Assembly: GCA_017302655.1 (NCBI GenBank)
Contig: JAFLDE010000007.1
Coordinates: 1 to 64,000, forward strand
Direction: 5' to 3'
Source of the DNA: Burkholderiales bacterium
GTDB taxonomy: Bacteria > Pseudomonadota > Gammaproteobacteria > Burkholderiales > Burkholderiaceae_C
DNA length: 64,000 nucleotides
Under the pieces are notes generated by a model. The model ran no database searches, had not been told where the DNA came from, and saw only the letters and a program-made list of their open reading frames with translations. This document shows positions 8,333 to 17,055 of this stretch, piece after piece (position 1 is the stretch's first letter; every line of letters begins with the position of its first letter). The translations under genes and the position numbers were made by a program.

Positions 8333-8853
8333 TGGCTCGGCTCTTCCAGCTCGCCTGGTTGGGCCTGTTGCTGGCCCTGCCGACCAGCTTGCCTTGGTTG
8401 CCGGAGCTGGTGGGCTCCCCCGGCAAGGAGTTGCCCCGCATGGCGCAGGTCCTGCTGATGATGGCCGTCACCGCGTCCCTCTGGCTGCTGAGCGAGCCGG
8501 CGCTGCGCTGGATGGCCAAGCGCCACCCCGGCTCCATCAACCTGCCGCACCGCGACTACTGGCTGGCGCCTGAGCGGCGCGAAGCCAGCCTGCAGCGCCT
8601 GGCGGGCTTGAACGCGTGCGTAGGTCTCTTGGTGCTGGCGCTGGTGGGCGGCATCCAACTGCATGCGCTGCTGGACCACCACCCGACGTGGCTGCAACCC
8701 TCGGCCTGGGCCTGGTGGCTGGGCGCTGGGCTGCTGCACCTGGGCTTCTTTGTCGTGCTCTGGCACACGCTGCGCCACTTTGGCAAGCGCCCCAGGGAGC
8801 ATGCGCCCGAGCCCTCGCGCCGCCCACGCCTGCCGGACCGCTACCGCCGCTGA
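8332..8853 (+). CDS. small multi-pass membrane protein of the SPFH cassette
   Basis: This 173-residue protein is not a family I can name with certainty. It has four hydrophobic segments (about 3-20, 36-54, 88-110 and 126-146), a charged loop containing [18 protein letters not shown] between the second and third, and an arginine/proline-rich cytoplasmic tail. The loop resembles one in DUF1648-related membrane proteins (PHRDYWL). Translation is coupled to the SPFH gene by TGATG overlap, so the two are probably made in fixed proportion and may form one membrane complex. The following gene is an Arc-like regulator. Confidence 0.7.
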   Translation: MARLFQLAWLGLLLALPTSLPWLPELVGSPGKELPRMAQVLLMMAVTASLWLLSEPALRWMAKRHPGSINLPHRDYWLAPERREASLQRLAGLNACVGLLVLALVGGIQLHALLDHHPTWLQPSAWAWWLGAGLLHLGFFVVLWHTLRHFGKRPREHAPEPSRRPRLPDRYRR

Positions 8854-8867
8854 GTCCCGAACCCCCC

Positions 8868-9077
8868 ATGGCCAGCCCCGACAAGAAGGCCTTCGCGCTG
8901 CGCATCGACCCGCTCCTGTGGGCAGAGGTGGAGCGCCTGGCCGCGCAGGAGCTGCGCAGCGCCAACGCGCAGACCGAGCTGCTGCTGCGCGAAGCATTGG
9001 CTCGACGCGGCATCAAGCTCAGCGCGCCGCGTGGCCGTGCAGTCGCCCCCTCGAACACCAAGGAGTCCAAGGAATGA
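8868..9077 (+). CDS. Arc-like ribbon-helix-helix DNA-binding protein
   Basis: This 69-residue protein starts [15 protein letters not shown], the beta-strand typical of Arc/MetJ-type repressors. A helix ([20 protein letters not shown]) and a second helix ([13 protein letters not shown]) complete the RHH fold, with a basic tail. Dimers of such proteins bind short palindromes through the strand. Since it lies in the cassette opened by the palindrome at 7430-7445, it is the best candidate to bind there. Its stop overlaps the serine hydrolase start by four bases. Confidence 0.85.
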   Translation: MASPDKKAFALRIDPLLWAEVERLAAQELRSANAQTELLLREALARRGIKLSAPRGRAVAPSNTKESKE

Positions 9078-10486
9078 GCAGCTCCCTGCCCCGCCGCCGC
9101 TTGCTGCACGCCGCGCTGGCCTCCCCCCTGCTCGCACTGCCACCTGCGCAGGCCCAACCCAATCGGCTGCAAGACCTGCTGGACGAACGTGTGCGCCTGG
9201 AAGGTATGGGCCTGGCCGCCGCGCAGGTGCTTGAGGACGGCACGCTCCAGCTGTCCGCCGCCGGGCGCAGCGGCGTGGGAGAGGCGCTGTTGACGCCCGA
9301 CCGCCATCGGCTGGAGATCGGCTCGATCACCAAGCCCTTCATCGGCCTCCTCCTGGCCGACGCCGTGCTGCGCGGCGAGTTGAAGCTCGACGACCCGCTG
9401 GAGGCCTCGCTGCCCGAGGGCCTTGCGCTGCGCGACAGCGCCGGGCAGCCGCTGCGCTGGGTGGATGTGGCTACCCACCGAAGCGGCCTGCCGCGCTTGC
9501 CTTCGAACTGGGAGCCGGCGAACCCGCTCGATCCCTACGCCGACTTTGGCGACCCGCAGATGCTGGCTGCGCTGCGCGCCTTCCAGCCCAAGCGCCGACG
9601 CGACGAAGCCTTCGAGTACAGCAACTTCGGCTACGGCTTGATGGGCTGGCTGCTGGCACGTCGCGCGCAGCAGCCGCTGGGCCGCCTGCTGGACGTCCGC
9701 GTGCTTGAGCCTCTCGGGCTCGGCGGGCCGCAAGGCATGAGCCTTCGCCCAGCCGAAGGGCCTGCGGCGGTGCAAGGGCACGATGCGCAAGGCAAACCCA
9801 CGCCGGCCTGGACCTTTGACGCCCTGGCCGGCGCTGGTGCCCTGCGCGCCAGCGCAGCGCAGCTGGCGCGCTTCGCCCAGGCGATGCTCGGCCATCCAGC
9901 GCATCCGCTGCGCGATGCCGCGCAGCTCGCGCTCCAAGTGCACAGCGCCCTGGGACCCCGTCCGGGCATGGCCATGGGCCTGGCCTGGATGCGCCTTCAG
10001 CACGCGGGCCGCGACATCGCTACACACGACGGCGGCACCTTCGGCTTCTCCAGTTCCCTGTGGCTGGACCTGACGAAGCGCCGCGCCGGCCTGGCGCTGG
10101 CCAACGCGCAAGTCGTCGTCACCGACCTGGCCGGTCACCTCACAGACCCGGCAGCGCGGCTGCGCGACATCGCCGCCGAACGGCGTGCTGCCGAGCAAGC
10201 GCTGGCCCAGCCGGCGCAAACGCTTAGCGACGAGCAATTGGCCGCGCTGGCGGGCGTCTATGCGCTGAACCCGCAGTTCAAGGTCACGGTACGGGTTGAA
10301 GGTCAGCGCGTGTTCGGCCAGGCCACGGGCCAAGGCGAGTTCGAGCTCTTCGCCAAATCGGAACGCCAGCTGTTTGCGCGCGTCACCCCGCTGGAGATGC
10401 ACTTCGACGCCGGCTCGCCGTCCGCCGCTTTCACGCTCCTGCAGGGCGGCGGCAAGCTGCGCTTCGTTCGCGAATCAGCGCCGTAG
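9074..10486 (+). CDS. exported serine hydrolase, beta-lactamase/penicillin-binding class C fold
   Basis: This 470-residue protein has an N-terminal export signal with an arginine cluster (PRRRLLHAALASPLLALPPAQA; a Tat-like RRR is present). The catalytic SxxK is in EIGSITKPF, the tyrosine motif YSN is in EYSNFGYGLMG, and the third-box equivalent is HDGGTFGFSS. These are the three active-site motifs of the AmpC/PBP4*/esterase EstB group. A C-terminal lipocalin-like domain (AGVYALNPQFKVTVRVEGQRVFGQ) follows. Substrate may be a peptide, peptidoglycan fragment or ester; resistance activity cannot be inferred. It is coupled to the Arc-like gene, so it belongs to the SPFH cassette. Confidence 0.88.
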   Translation: MSSSLPRRRLLHAALASPLLALPPAQAQPNRLQDLLDERVRLEGMGLAAAQVLEDGTLQLSAAGRSGVGEALLTPDRHRLEIGSITKPFIGLLLADAVLRGELKLDDPLEASLPEGLALRDSAGQPLRWVDVATHRSGLPRLPSNWEPANPLDPYADFGDPQMLAALRAFQPKRRRDEAFEYSNFGYGLMGWLLARRAQQPLGRLLDVRVLEPLGLGGPQGMSLRPAEGPAAVQGHDAQGKPTPAWTFDALAGAGALRASAAQLARFAQAMLGHPAHPLRDAAQLALQVHSALGPRPGMAMGLAWMRLQHAGRDIATHDGGTFGFSSSLWLDLTKRRAGLALANAQVVVTDLAGHLTDPAARLRDIAAERRAAEQALAQPAQTLSDEQLAALAGVYALNPQFKVTVRVEGQRVFGQATGQGEFELFAKSERQLFARVTPLEMHFDAGSPSAAFTLLQGGGKLRFVRESAP

Positions 10487-10535
10487 CGCAGATCGGCCCC
10501 GCGCCGGGTGCGGCGCGTGGCAGCATGCGCCCGCC

Positions 10536-12314
10536 ATGAGTGACACCGACCGCCCGAAAGCCAAGACCCCTGCCGCCTTGAGCGGCCTGCGGCCCTTCCT
10601 GCAACCGTACCGGGGGCGCATCTTGCTCGCCGGGCTGTTCCTGGTGGCGGCGGCGCTGACCACCCTGGCCTTTCCCATTGTGCTGGGCCGGCTGGTGGAT
10701 GCCGGCCTGTTGCCGCAGGACCGCGGCGAGCAACTGCTGGCGCTGCGCGGCCACTTCCTGCTGCTCTTTGCGGTGGGCGCGCTGCTCGGCGCCTTCGGGG
10801 CGGCGCGCTTCTACCTGGTGACCTGGCTGGGCGAGCGCATCACCGCCGATGTGCGCGCTGCGGTGTACGCGCGCGTGGTCGGACATTCGCCGGGCTTCTT
10901 CGAGACCACGCGCACGGGCGAAGTGCTCAGCCGTCTGACCACCGACACGACCCTGGTGCAGACGGTGATCGGCAGCAGCCTGAGCATGGGCCTGCGCAAT
11001 GCGCTGATGGCGCTGGGTGCGCTCGTCATGCTCGTCGTCACCAACCCCTGGGTGATGGCGCAGGTGCTGGGGGTGCTGCTGCTGGTGCTGCTGCCCACAC
11101 TGGTCTGGGGGCGGCGGGTGCGCCGCCTCAGCCGCGACAGCCAGGACCGCGTGGCCGATGCCTCGGCCATCGCCGGCGAGGTGCTCAACGCCATCCCGGT
11201 GGTGCAAAGCCACGGGCAGGAGGCGCGAGAGGCGCGCCGCTTCGCCGACGCCGCCGAAGCCGCCTTCGCCACGGCCCGCAAGCGCGCCAAGCTGCGCGCG
11301 CTGCTCATCGCCTTCGTCATCATTGCCAACTTCGCGGCCATGCTCTGGGGGCTGTACCTGGGCACGCAAGCGGTGGTGGAGGGGCGCATCAGCGCCGGGC
11401 ACCTGACGCAGAGCGCGGTCTACGTGGTGCTGCTGCTGTCCAGCGTGGCGGTGCTGGCCGAGGTGTGGAGCGACCTGCTGCGCGCCGCCGGGGCCACCGA
11501 ACGATTGATCGAGCTGCTGCACAGCCAGTCACCGGTGCGCGAGCCGGTGCAGCCGCTGGCGCTGCCCGCGCCCGGTCAGGGCGCCCGCCTGCGCATCCAG
11601 GGCTTGCATTTCCGCTACCCGTCTCGGCCGCAGCAATTGGCCCTGGCGGACTTCTCACTGGACCTTCAGCCTGGCGAGACCGTGGCCCTGGTGGGAGCCA
11701 GCGGCGCCGGCAAGACCACGCTGTTCCAGCTCATCCAGCGCTTCTACGAGCCCGAATCCGGCCGCATCGAACTCGACGGCGTGCCCATCGACCGCCTGCC
11801 GCTTCAGTCCTTGCGCGGCCGCATCGGCCTGGTGCCGCAGGAAAGCACGCTGTTCTCGGCCGACGTGCTGGAGAACATCCGCTACGGCCGGCCCGAGGCC
11901 AGCGAGGCCGAGGTGGAAGCCGCCGCCCGCGCCGCCCATGCGCACGAGTTCGTGAGCGCCCTGCCCCAGGGCTACCGCACCTTCGTGGGCGAACGCGGCG
12001 TGCGCCTCTCCGGCGGCCAGAGGCAGCGCATCGCCATCGCCCGGGCGCTCTTGTGCAACCCACCGCTGCTGCTGCTCGACGAAGCCACGAGCAGCCTGGA
12101 CGCCGAAAGCGAACGCGCCGTGCAGCAGGCCCTGGACGCCGCCATGCGCGGCCGCTCCACCCTGGTCATCGCCCATCGCCTGGCCACCGTGCAGCACGCG
12201 GATCGCATCGTGGTGCTGGAGCATGGGCACGTCGTCGAAACCGGCTCGCATACCGAGTTGGTGGCGCGCGGCGGCGTTTACGCCCGATTGGCCGCCTTGC
12301 AGTTCAGCGCCTGA
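10536..12314 (+). CDS. ABC transporter, fused permease and ATPase (MsbA/BmrA-like exporter)
   Basis: This 592-residue half-transporter has six membrane helices in the first 330 residues and an ATPase domain after that. Visible motifs are Walker A GASGAGKTTLFQ, Q-loop PQESTLF, signature LSGGQRQRIAIARAL, Walker B LLLLDEATSSLD and H-loop AHRLATV. It would act as a homodimer exporting lipids, peptides or hydrophobic compounds. The start at 10536 follows a 49-base gap after the serine hydrolase. It could be the last gene of that operon. Its substrate is not evident; the family is common next to unrelated genes. Confidence 0.92.
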   Translation: MSDTDRPKAKTPAALSGLRPFLQPYRGRILLAGLFLVAAALTTLAFPIVLGRLVDAGLLPQDRGEQLLALRGHFLLLFAVGALLGAFGAARFYLVTWLGERITADVRAAVYARVVGHSPGFFETTRTGEVLSRLTTDTTLVQTVIGSSLSMGLRNALMALGALVMLVVTNPWVMAQVLGVLLLVLLPTLVWGRRVRRLSRDSQDRVADASAIAGEVLNAIPVVQSHGQEAREARRFADAAEAAFATARKRAKLRALLIAFVIIANFAAMLWGLYLGTQAVVEGRISAGHLTQSAVYVVLLLSSVAVLAEVWSDLLRAAGATERLIELLHSQSPVREPVQPLALPAPGQGARLRIQGLHFRYPSRPQQLALADFSLDLQPGETVALVGASGAGKTTLFQLIQRFYEPESGRIELDGVPIDRLPLQSLRGRIGLVPQESTLFSADVLENIRYGRPEASEAEVEAAARAAHAHEFVSALPQGYRTFVGERGVRLSGGQRQRIAIARALLCNPPLLLLDEATSSLDAESERAVQQALDAAMRGRSTLVIAHRLATVQHADRIVVLEHGHVVETGSHTELVARGGVYARLAALQFSA

Positions 12315-12352
12315 AAGGCCGCCTCCCAAGCCCGACCGTTGAAACCCTCGAA

Positions 12353-12378
12353 GCGCATAATTCATGCGCATGATTCAT
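12353..12378 (+). promoter_or_regulatory. tandem 13-bp operator repeats upstream of ccdAB
   Basis: GCGCATAATTCAT (12353-12365) is followed without a gap by GCGCATGATTCAT (12366-12378), identical at 12 of 13 bases. The junction also forms a 10-bp palindrome CATGCGCATG. It ends 11 bases before the ccdA start. Toxin-antitoxin operons are typically repressed by the antitoxin, alone or with toxin, at such repeated sites. Confidence 0.6.
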
Positions 12379-12389
12379 GGAGGCAAATC

Positions 12390-12665
12390 ATGTTGACCTT
12401 CGACCACGCCCCCAAACGTGCCACCAATCTCAGCCTGAACGCAAAGGTGCTCGATGCCGCGAAGGAACTGGGCATGAACATTTCGGCCACGGTGGACGAA
12501 TTGCTCGCCGCAGAAGTGAAGCGCCGTTACTGGGAGCGCTGGAACGAGGACAACAAAGAGGCGATTGCTGACTACAACGCGCGAATCGAGCGAGAAGGCA
12601 CCTTCAGCCAGCGCATTCAGCGCTTCCTTGCCAACCAGCCCAAGACTGACGATGGCCCGCTTTGA
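12390..12665 (+). CDS. ccdA: type II antitoxin CcdA
   Basis: This 91-residue protein has a ribbon-helix-helix DNA-binding start (KRATNLSLNAKVLDAAKELGMNIS) and a charged C-terminal segment (ERWNEDNKEAIADYNARIE) that in CcdA wraps around and neutralises CcdB. It represses its own operon, probably at the tandem repeats just upstream. A GGAGG ribosome site lies ten bases before the ATG. The toxin gene overlaps its end by 14 bases, ensuring coupled synthesis. The pair sits between an ABC exporter and thyA on what is otherwise core chromosome. Confidence 0.93.
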   Translation: MLTFDHAPKRATNLSLNAKVLDAAKELGMNISATVDELLAAEVKRRYWERWNEDNKEAIADYNARIEREGTFSQRIQRFLANQPKTDDGPL

Positions 12666-12963
12666 CGTTTACCGCAGCCCCATCGACGAAGAACGAGTGC
12701 ACACCCCCTACTGGCTGGACGTGCAGGCCGACCACTTGAGCCAGCTCGCCACACGGGTCGTGGTGCCGTTGCGCCGGGTGGACACGGCCCGCCCCTCCGA
12801 TCGATTGAACCCAGTGTTCGAAGTGGCCGGCGACACGGTGTTCGCCGACACGGCCAACCTCGGCACCTTTCCTCGGCAATGGCTGCGCGCACCCCTCACC
12901 TCCCTGCGCGAACAGCAGTTCGCCATCGTCAACGCGATTGACTTCCTGTTCACCGGTCATTGA
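12652..12963 (+). CDS. ccdB: type II toxin CcdB, DNA gyrase inhibitor
   Basis: This 103-residue toxin matches CcdB in length and motifs: [10 protein letters not shown] start, [21 protein letters not shown], a central [10 protein letters not shown] and a C-terminal segment ending AIDFLFTGH. The F plasmid protein ends WGI, with its last residues contacting GyrA; here the end is TGH, so toxicity through the same contact is not certain. Translation depends on the overlapping antitoxin gene. The gene ends four bases before thyA, so toxin transcription may read into thyA and folA. Confidence 0.92.
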   Translation: MARFDVYRSPIDEERVHTPYWLDVQADHLSQLATRVVVPLRRVDTARPSDRLNPVFEVAGDTVFADTANLGTFPRQWLRAPLTSLREQQFAIVNAIDFLFTGH

Positions 12964-12967
12964 AGCC

Positions 12968-13774
12968 ATGCGCCCCGCCCGATCCACCTACGAAGACTTC
13001 ATGCGCCACGTCCAGCAAACCGGCGTGGACAAGGCCGACCGCACCGGCACCGGCACGCGCTCGGTGTTCGGCCACCAGATGCGCTTTGCGCTCAGCGAAG
13101 GCTTTCCGCTGGTGACCACCAAGAAGGTGCACTGGAAGAGCATCGTGCTGGAGTTGCTGTGGTTTCTGCAGGGCAGCAGCAACGTCAAGTGGCTGCAGGA
13201 GCGCGGCTGCACGATCTGGGACGAATGGGCGCGCGAAGACGGCGAACTGGGCCCGGTCTACGGCGTGCAGTGGCGCTCCTGGCCGACGCCGGACGGTGGA
13301 CACATCGATCAGATCAGCGAGGTCTTGCAGCAGATCCGCAGCAACCCCGACAGCCGCCGCCTGCTGGTGAGCGCGTGGAACGTGGCCGAGCTGCCCAAGA
13401 TGGCGCTGATGCCCTGCCACGCGCTGTTCCAGTTCTACGTCGCCGACGGGAAGCTCTCCTGTCAGCTCTACCAGCGCAGCGCCGACATCTTCCTGGGCGT
13501 GCCCTTCAACATCGCCAGCTACGCGCTGCTCACGCACATGGTGGCGCAGCAATGCGATCTGGAGGTCGGTGACTTCATCTGGACGGGCGGCGACTGCCAC
13601 CTTTACAGCAACCACGCGGAGCAGGTGGCCACGCAACTGGCGCGCACGCCCTACCCCTTCCCGCGACTCGCGATCCGGCGCAAGCCGGCCTCACTGTTCG
13701 AGTATGAGCTGGAGGACTTCGAGCTGATCGACTACCAGCACCACCCACTCATCAAGGCGCCGGTGGCGGTATGA
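12968..13774 (+). CDS. thyA: thymidylate synthase
   Basis: ThyA converts dUMP and methylenetetrahydrofolate to dTMP and dihydrofolate in the cytosol. The 268-residue protein has the family length and motifs: [17 protein letters not shown] near the start, the catalytic cysteine in [32 protein letters not shown] for nucleotide and folate binding, and DCHLYSNH. It ends IKAPVAV, as in the canonical enzyme. Its stop overlaps the folA start by four bases, coupling it to the enzyme that regenerates tetrahydrofolate. Confidence 0.97.
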   Translation: MRPARSTYEDFMRHVQQTGVDKADRTGTGTRSVFGHQMRFALSEGFPLVTTKKVHWKSIVLELLWFLQGSSNVKWLQERGCTIWDEWAREDGELGPVYGVQWRSWPTPDGGHIDQISEVLQQIRSNPDSRRLLVSAWNVAELPKMALMPCHALFQFYVADGKLSCQLYQRSADIFLGVPFNIASYALLTHMVAQQCDLEVGDFIWTGGDCHLYSNHAEQVATQLARTPYPFPRLAIRRKPASLFEYELEDFELIDYQHHPLIKAPVAV

Positions 13775-14256
13775 CGGCGCTCGTGCTGGTGGCCGCCCAT
13801 GGCCGCCACCGGGAACTGGGCGCCGGCAACCAGTTGCTCTGGCACCTGCCCGAAGATTTGGCCCACTTCAAGGCGCTGACACTTGGCAAGCCGGTGCTGA
13901 TGGGGCGCAAGACCTGGGAGTCCCTGCCACCGCGCTTTCGCCCGCTGCCGGGTCGGCGCAACCTGGTGTTGACGCGCGGCGCGCCCATCGAGGGCGCGGA
14001 GACCGTCCGCTCGCTGGACGAGGCGCTGGCAAGTTGCGCGTGCGATGCCGAGCTGTGCGTGATCGGCGGGGCCGAGGTCTACGCCCTCGCCCTGCCCAAG
14101 GCCAAACGCCTGGAGCTGACGGAAGTGGACGCCGCTTACCCACAGGCCGACTGCCACTTCCCTCCCTATGCGGCGCCCGAGAATCCGCCGCCCTGGGAGA
14201 CGGCGGCCAGCGGGCTGCGGTATCGCTTCCTCAGCCTGCCGCCATCCACAGCCTGA
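13771..14256 (+). CDS. folA: dihydrofolate reductase
   Basis: This 161-residue enzyme reduces dihydrofolate with NADPH, recycling the product of ThyA. Motifs are [18 protein letters not shown] (substrate loop with the acidic residue), [12 protein letters not shown] (NADPH phosphate binding), NLVLTRG, and [12 protein letters not shown]. Family members often start with a short MxxxLIVA strand; here [11 protein letters not shown]. It ends three bases before the converging chemoreceptor stop, so there is almost no terminator space. Confidence 0.95.
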   Translation: MTALVLVAAHGRHRELGAGNQLLWHLPEDLAHFKALTLGKPVLMGRKTWESLPPRFRPLPGRRNLVLTRGAPIEGAETVRSLDEALASCACDAELCVIGGAEVYALALPKAKRLELTEVDAAYPQADCHFPPYAAPENPPPWETAASGLRYRFLSLPPSTA

Positions 14257-14259
14257 GGC

Positions 14260-15801
14260 TCAGCGCAGGCGGAAGCCACCCACGGTGTCGACCAACTGAG
14301 CGGCCTGCGTGCGCAGGCTCTCCGCGGCGGCTGCGGCTTCCTCCACCAAGGCTGCGTTGGCTTGTGTCACCTGATCGAGTTCGCCGACTGCCTGGCTGAC
14401 CTGTTCAATGCCGGCGGTCTGCTCTGAGGAGGCGCCCGAGATCTCGCTGATCAAACTCGTCACGCGCTGCACCTGGTTGACGATATCGTCCATCGAACGA
14501 CCGGCCTCCTGCACCTGTCGCGAGCCGGCCTCGATGGTTTCCACGCTTTGGCCGATGAGCTGCTTGATCTCCCGCGCCGCTTCGGCCGAGCGCCCGGCGA
14601 GGTTGCGAACTTCGCCGGCCACCACCGCGAAGCCGCGGCCGGACTCCCCAGCACGCGCCGCTTCCACGGCGGCGTTCAGCGCCAGGATGTTGGTCTGGAA
14701 GGCGATGCCATCGATCACGCCGATGATGTCGGCGATCTTGCGCGAGCTGGTGGAAATGTCCTGCATGGTGCCCACCACGCGCCCCACCACCTCGCCACCC
14801 CGCGCGGCAGCACCGCTGGCCTGCCCCGCCACTTCGTTGGCCTGGCGCGCGGACTCGGCGTTCTGGCGAACCGTGGCGGCCAGCTCTTCCATGGAGGCTG
14901 CCGTGCGCTGCAGGTTCGCGGCCTGCTGCTCGGTGCGCTGGCTCAGATCGACGTTGCCGGTGGCGATCTCGGCCGAGCCGGTGGCGATGGAGTCGGCCGA
15001 GCTGCGCACCCGCTGCACGATGCCGGCAAGGCTGTCGTTCATGCCCTGAAGGGCCTGCATCAAGCGACTGAGTTCGTTACGGCCGCTGGCCTGAACGTCC
15101 GACGTGAGATCGCCCGAGGCGACGTTCTCCGCCAAGCTCACCGCTCGGGCCAAGGGTTGCGTGATGCTCAGCACCAACGCGCGGCCGTACAGAACCACGC
15201 CCACGAGCGCGATCCCCACCGCCACGATGACCGCCCACAGCATGCGCTGGTAGGTCTTCTGGGCATTCTCGAAGGACTCTCGACCCTCAGTCTGGTAGGC
15301 GTTGTGGATGGAATAGATCTCGTTCTTCACCTCCGCAAACAGCGGACGCCCTTTCTTGACCACGATGGACTTGAGTTCCTGCAGGTCGCCGGTCTTGAGC
15401 ATCTCGACGGCGGGAACCAGCGCCTCGGTACGGTAGGTGGCCAGCGCCTTGCCGAAGCCCTGGTAGTGCCCCTCCAAGTCCTCGCTGCGCGGCACCTGCT
15501 CGAAGCGAGCCAGCAATTCGTACACCTTCTTGCCGTTGGCCGCGATGGACTTCTGCGCCTGCTCGATCACTTCGTCCTTCGGCGTCTGCAGGGCCGCGGC
15601 GATCTGCTGGAGGTTGTCCAGCAACAGCGCCTCCACCTCGGAAATGAGTTGCGAAGGCACGGTGCGCTCCAGGTACATCTGCTGGGTGGACTGAACGCCC
15701 ATGCGCGTGCCGCCCAATCCGACCAGCGATCCGACCAAGATCACCACGGCAAACAACACCACCATCATCCACAGCCGTGTGGCGACCGACATATTGCTCA
15801 T
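14260..15801 (-). CDS. methyl-accepting chemotaxis protein
   Basis: This 513-residue chemoreceptor has a first membrane helix (about 9-31), a periplasmic four-helix-bundle-type sensor of roughly 155 residues, a second helix (about 188-210), a HAMP linker and a long cytoplasmic coiled coil. The tip has the signature [23 protein letters not shown], which binds CheA and CheW. Methylation helices flank it. The C-terminus ends GGFRLR and lacks the NWETF-type tether for CheR/CheB. No chemotaxis genes lie nearby. The ligand is unknown. It shares strand with the phosphofructokinase gene 24 bases upstream. Confidence 0.93.
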   Translation of the reverse strand: MSNMSVATRLWMMVVLFAVVILVGSLVGLGGTRMGVQSTQQMYLERTVPSQLISEVEALLLDNLQQIAAALQTPKDEVIEQAQKSIAANGKKVYELLARFEQVPRSEDLEGHYQGFGKALATYRTEALVPAVEMLKTGDLQELKSIVVKKGRPLFAEVKNEIYSIHNAYQTEGRESFENAQKTYQRMLWAVIVAVGIALVGVVLYGRALVLSITQPLARAVSLAENVASGDLTSDVQASGRNELSRLMQALQGMNDSLAGIVQRVRSSADSIATGSAEIATGNVDLSQRTEQQAANLQRTAASMEELAATVRQNAESARQANEVAGQASGAAARGGEVVGRVVGTMQDISTSSRKIADIIGVIDGIAFQTNILALNAAVEAARAGESGRGFAVVAGEVRNLAGRSAEAAREIKQLIGQSVETIEAGSRQVQEAGRSMDDIVNQVQRVTSLISEISGASSEQTAGIEQVSQAVGELDQVTQANAALVEEAAAAAESLRTQAAQLVDTVGGFRLR

Positions 15802-15825
15802 GCAAGTTCTCCGATTCGAGGTGGT

Positions 15826-17040
15826 TCAGCGGTTCAAAACCTTCGGTACCGCATTGGGCCGCAAGCGGAAGGCATCGGGCAAACCCGAGCCCAGCAGCGG
15901 CCGCAGGTACAGGCGGAAAGCATCCGTGACGTCGGTGCCGCTGGCAGCGATGAATTCATCTTCCATGGTGCGTGTTTTCCCGGCCACGGCCTCCAGCGGC
16001 AGAAGGTCGTAGTCTGCCGAATAAAAGCCCGTCCGCCGAATCGCGACCGAACCATTTCGATCACCCCACATGGCGTACTGCACGGCTTTCTCGCCCACTT
16101 CGCGCGCCTCGCGCTGGTCCACGTCGGAGACGCAGCCCACGAAGCTGCGCTGCAGATAGCCGAAGGTGTCGCCCCGCACGCGCTTGATGGCCAGCTTGGC
16201 CTTGATTTCTTCGCACAGAAGGTCAGCCAAGGCGCCCGTGCCGCTGAGCTGCACGTTGCCGTGGGCATCTTTTTCCAAATCCTTGGCCAGCCTGACCAGC
16301 ATGGGCGTCCCCGTCGCATCGTGAATGCCTTCGCTGACCGCCACCACGCAGCGCCCATAGCGCTCCATGGTGGCCTTCACGTCCAGCAGGAAGCGGTCGA
16401 TGTCGAACACGCGCTCGGGCAGGTAGATCAGGTGTGGCCCGTCGTCGGGAAACTTCTTGCCCAGGGCGCTGGCGGCGGTCAGGAAGCCGGCATGCCGGCC
16501 CATCACCACGCCGACGTAGACGCCCGGCAACGCGGCGTTGTCCAGGTTCGCACCAGCAAAAGCCTGGGCCACGAAGCGCGCCGCGCTGGGAAAACCCGGC
16601 GTGTGGTCGTTCAGCACCAGGTCGTTGTCGATGGTTTTCGGGATGTGGATGCAGCGCAGCGGGTAGGCGGCCTTGGCCGCCTCTTCGGCCACGATGCGGA
16701 TGGTGTCGCTGCTGTCGTTGCCGCCGATGTTGAAGAAATGCTCGATGCCATGCGCCTGCAGCACCTTGAACATTTCGCGGCAGTAGGCCAGGTCGGGCTT
16801 GTCGCGCGTGCTGCCAAGGGCTGCCGCCGGTGTGTTGGCCACCAGTTCCAGGTTGTGGCTGGTTTCCTGAGTCAGGTCGACGAAGTCCTCATTCACGATG
16901 CCCTTCACGCCATGCCGCGCCCCGTAGACGCGCTGGATGCCGAGGTGCCGCCTGGCTTCCAGCACCACGCCGACCAGGCTCTGGTTGATGACCGCCGTGG
17001 GGCCGCCGCCTTGGGCGACCAGGATCTTGCCGCTTGCCAT
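15826..17040 (-). CDS. 6-phosphofructokinase, probably pyrophosphate-dependent
   Basis: This 404-residue enzyme phosphorylates fructose 6-phosphate. Motifs are QGGGPTAVINQSL (phosphoryl donor loop), FNIGGNDSSDT, the catalytic PKTIDND, and GRHAGFLTAA. An aspartate in the donor loop (second residue of ND, where ATP enzymes have Gly) and Lys in PKTIDND are marks of PPi-using enzymes; the preceding Asn replaces the usual Asp. The length of just over 400 residues also fits the PPi group, not the 320-residue ATP type. It would provide reversible glycolysis/gluconeogenesis alongside the Entner-Doudoroff enzymes elsewhere in the window. Confidence 0.88.
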   Translation of the reverse strand: MASGKILVAQGGGPTAVINQSLVGVVLEARRHLGIQRVYGARHGVKGIVNEDFVDLTQETSHNLELVANTPAAALGSTRDKPDLAYCREMFKVLQAHGIEHFFNIGGNDSSDTIRIVAEEAAKAAYPLRCIHIPKTIDNDLVLNDHTPGFPSAARFVAQAFAGANLDNAALPGVYVGVVMGRHAGFLTAASALGKKFPDDGPHLIYLPERVFDIDRFLLDVKATMERYGRCVVAVSEGIHDATGTPMLVRLAKDLEKDAHGNVQLSGTGALADLLCEEIKAKLAIKRVRGDTFGYLQRSFVGCVSDVDQREAREVGEKAVQYAMWGDRNGSVAIRRTGFYSADYDLLPLEAVAGKTRTMEDEFIAASGTDVTDAFRLYLRPLLGSGLPDAFRLRPNAVPKVLNR

Positions 17041-17055
17041 CTCGTTCCAGACCTT

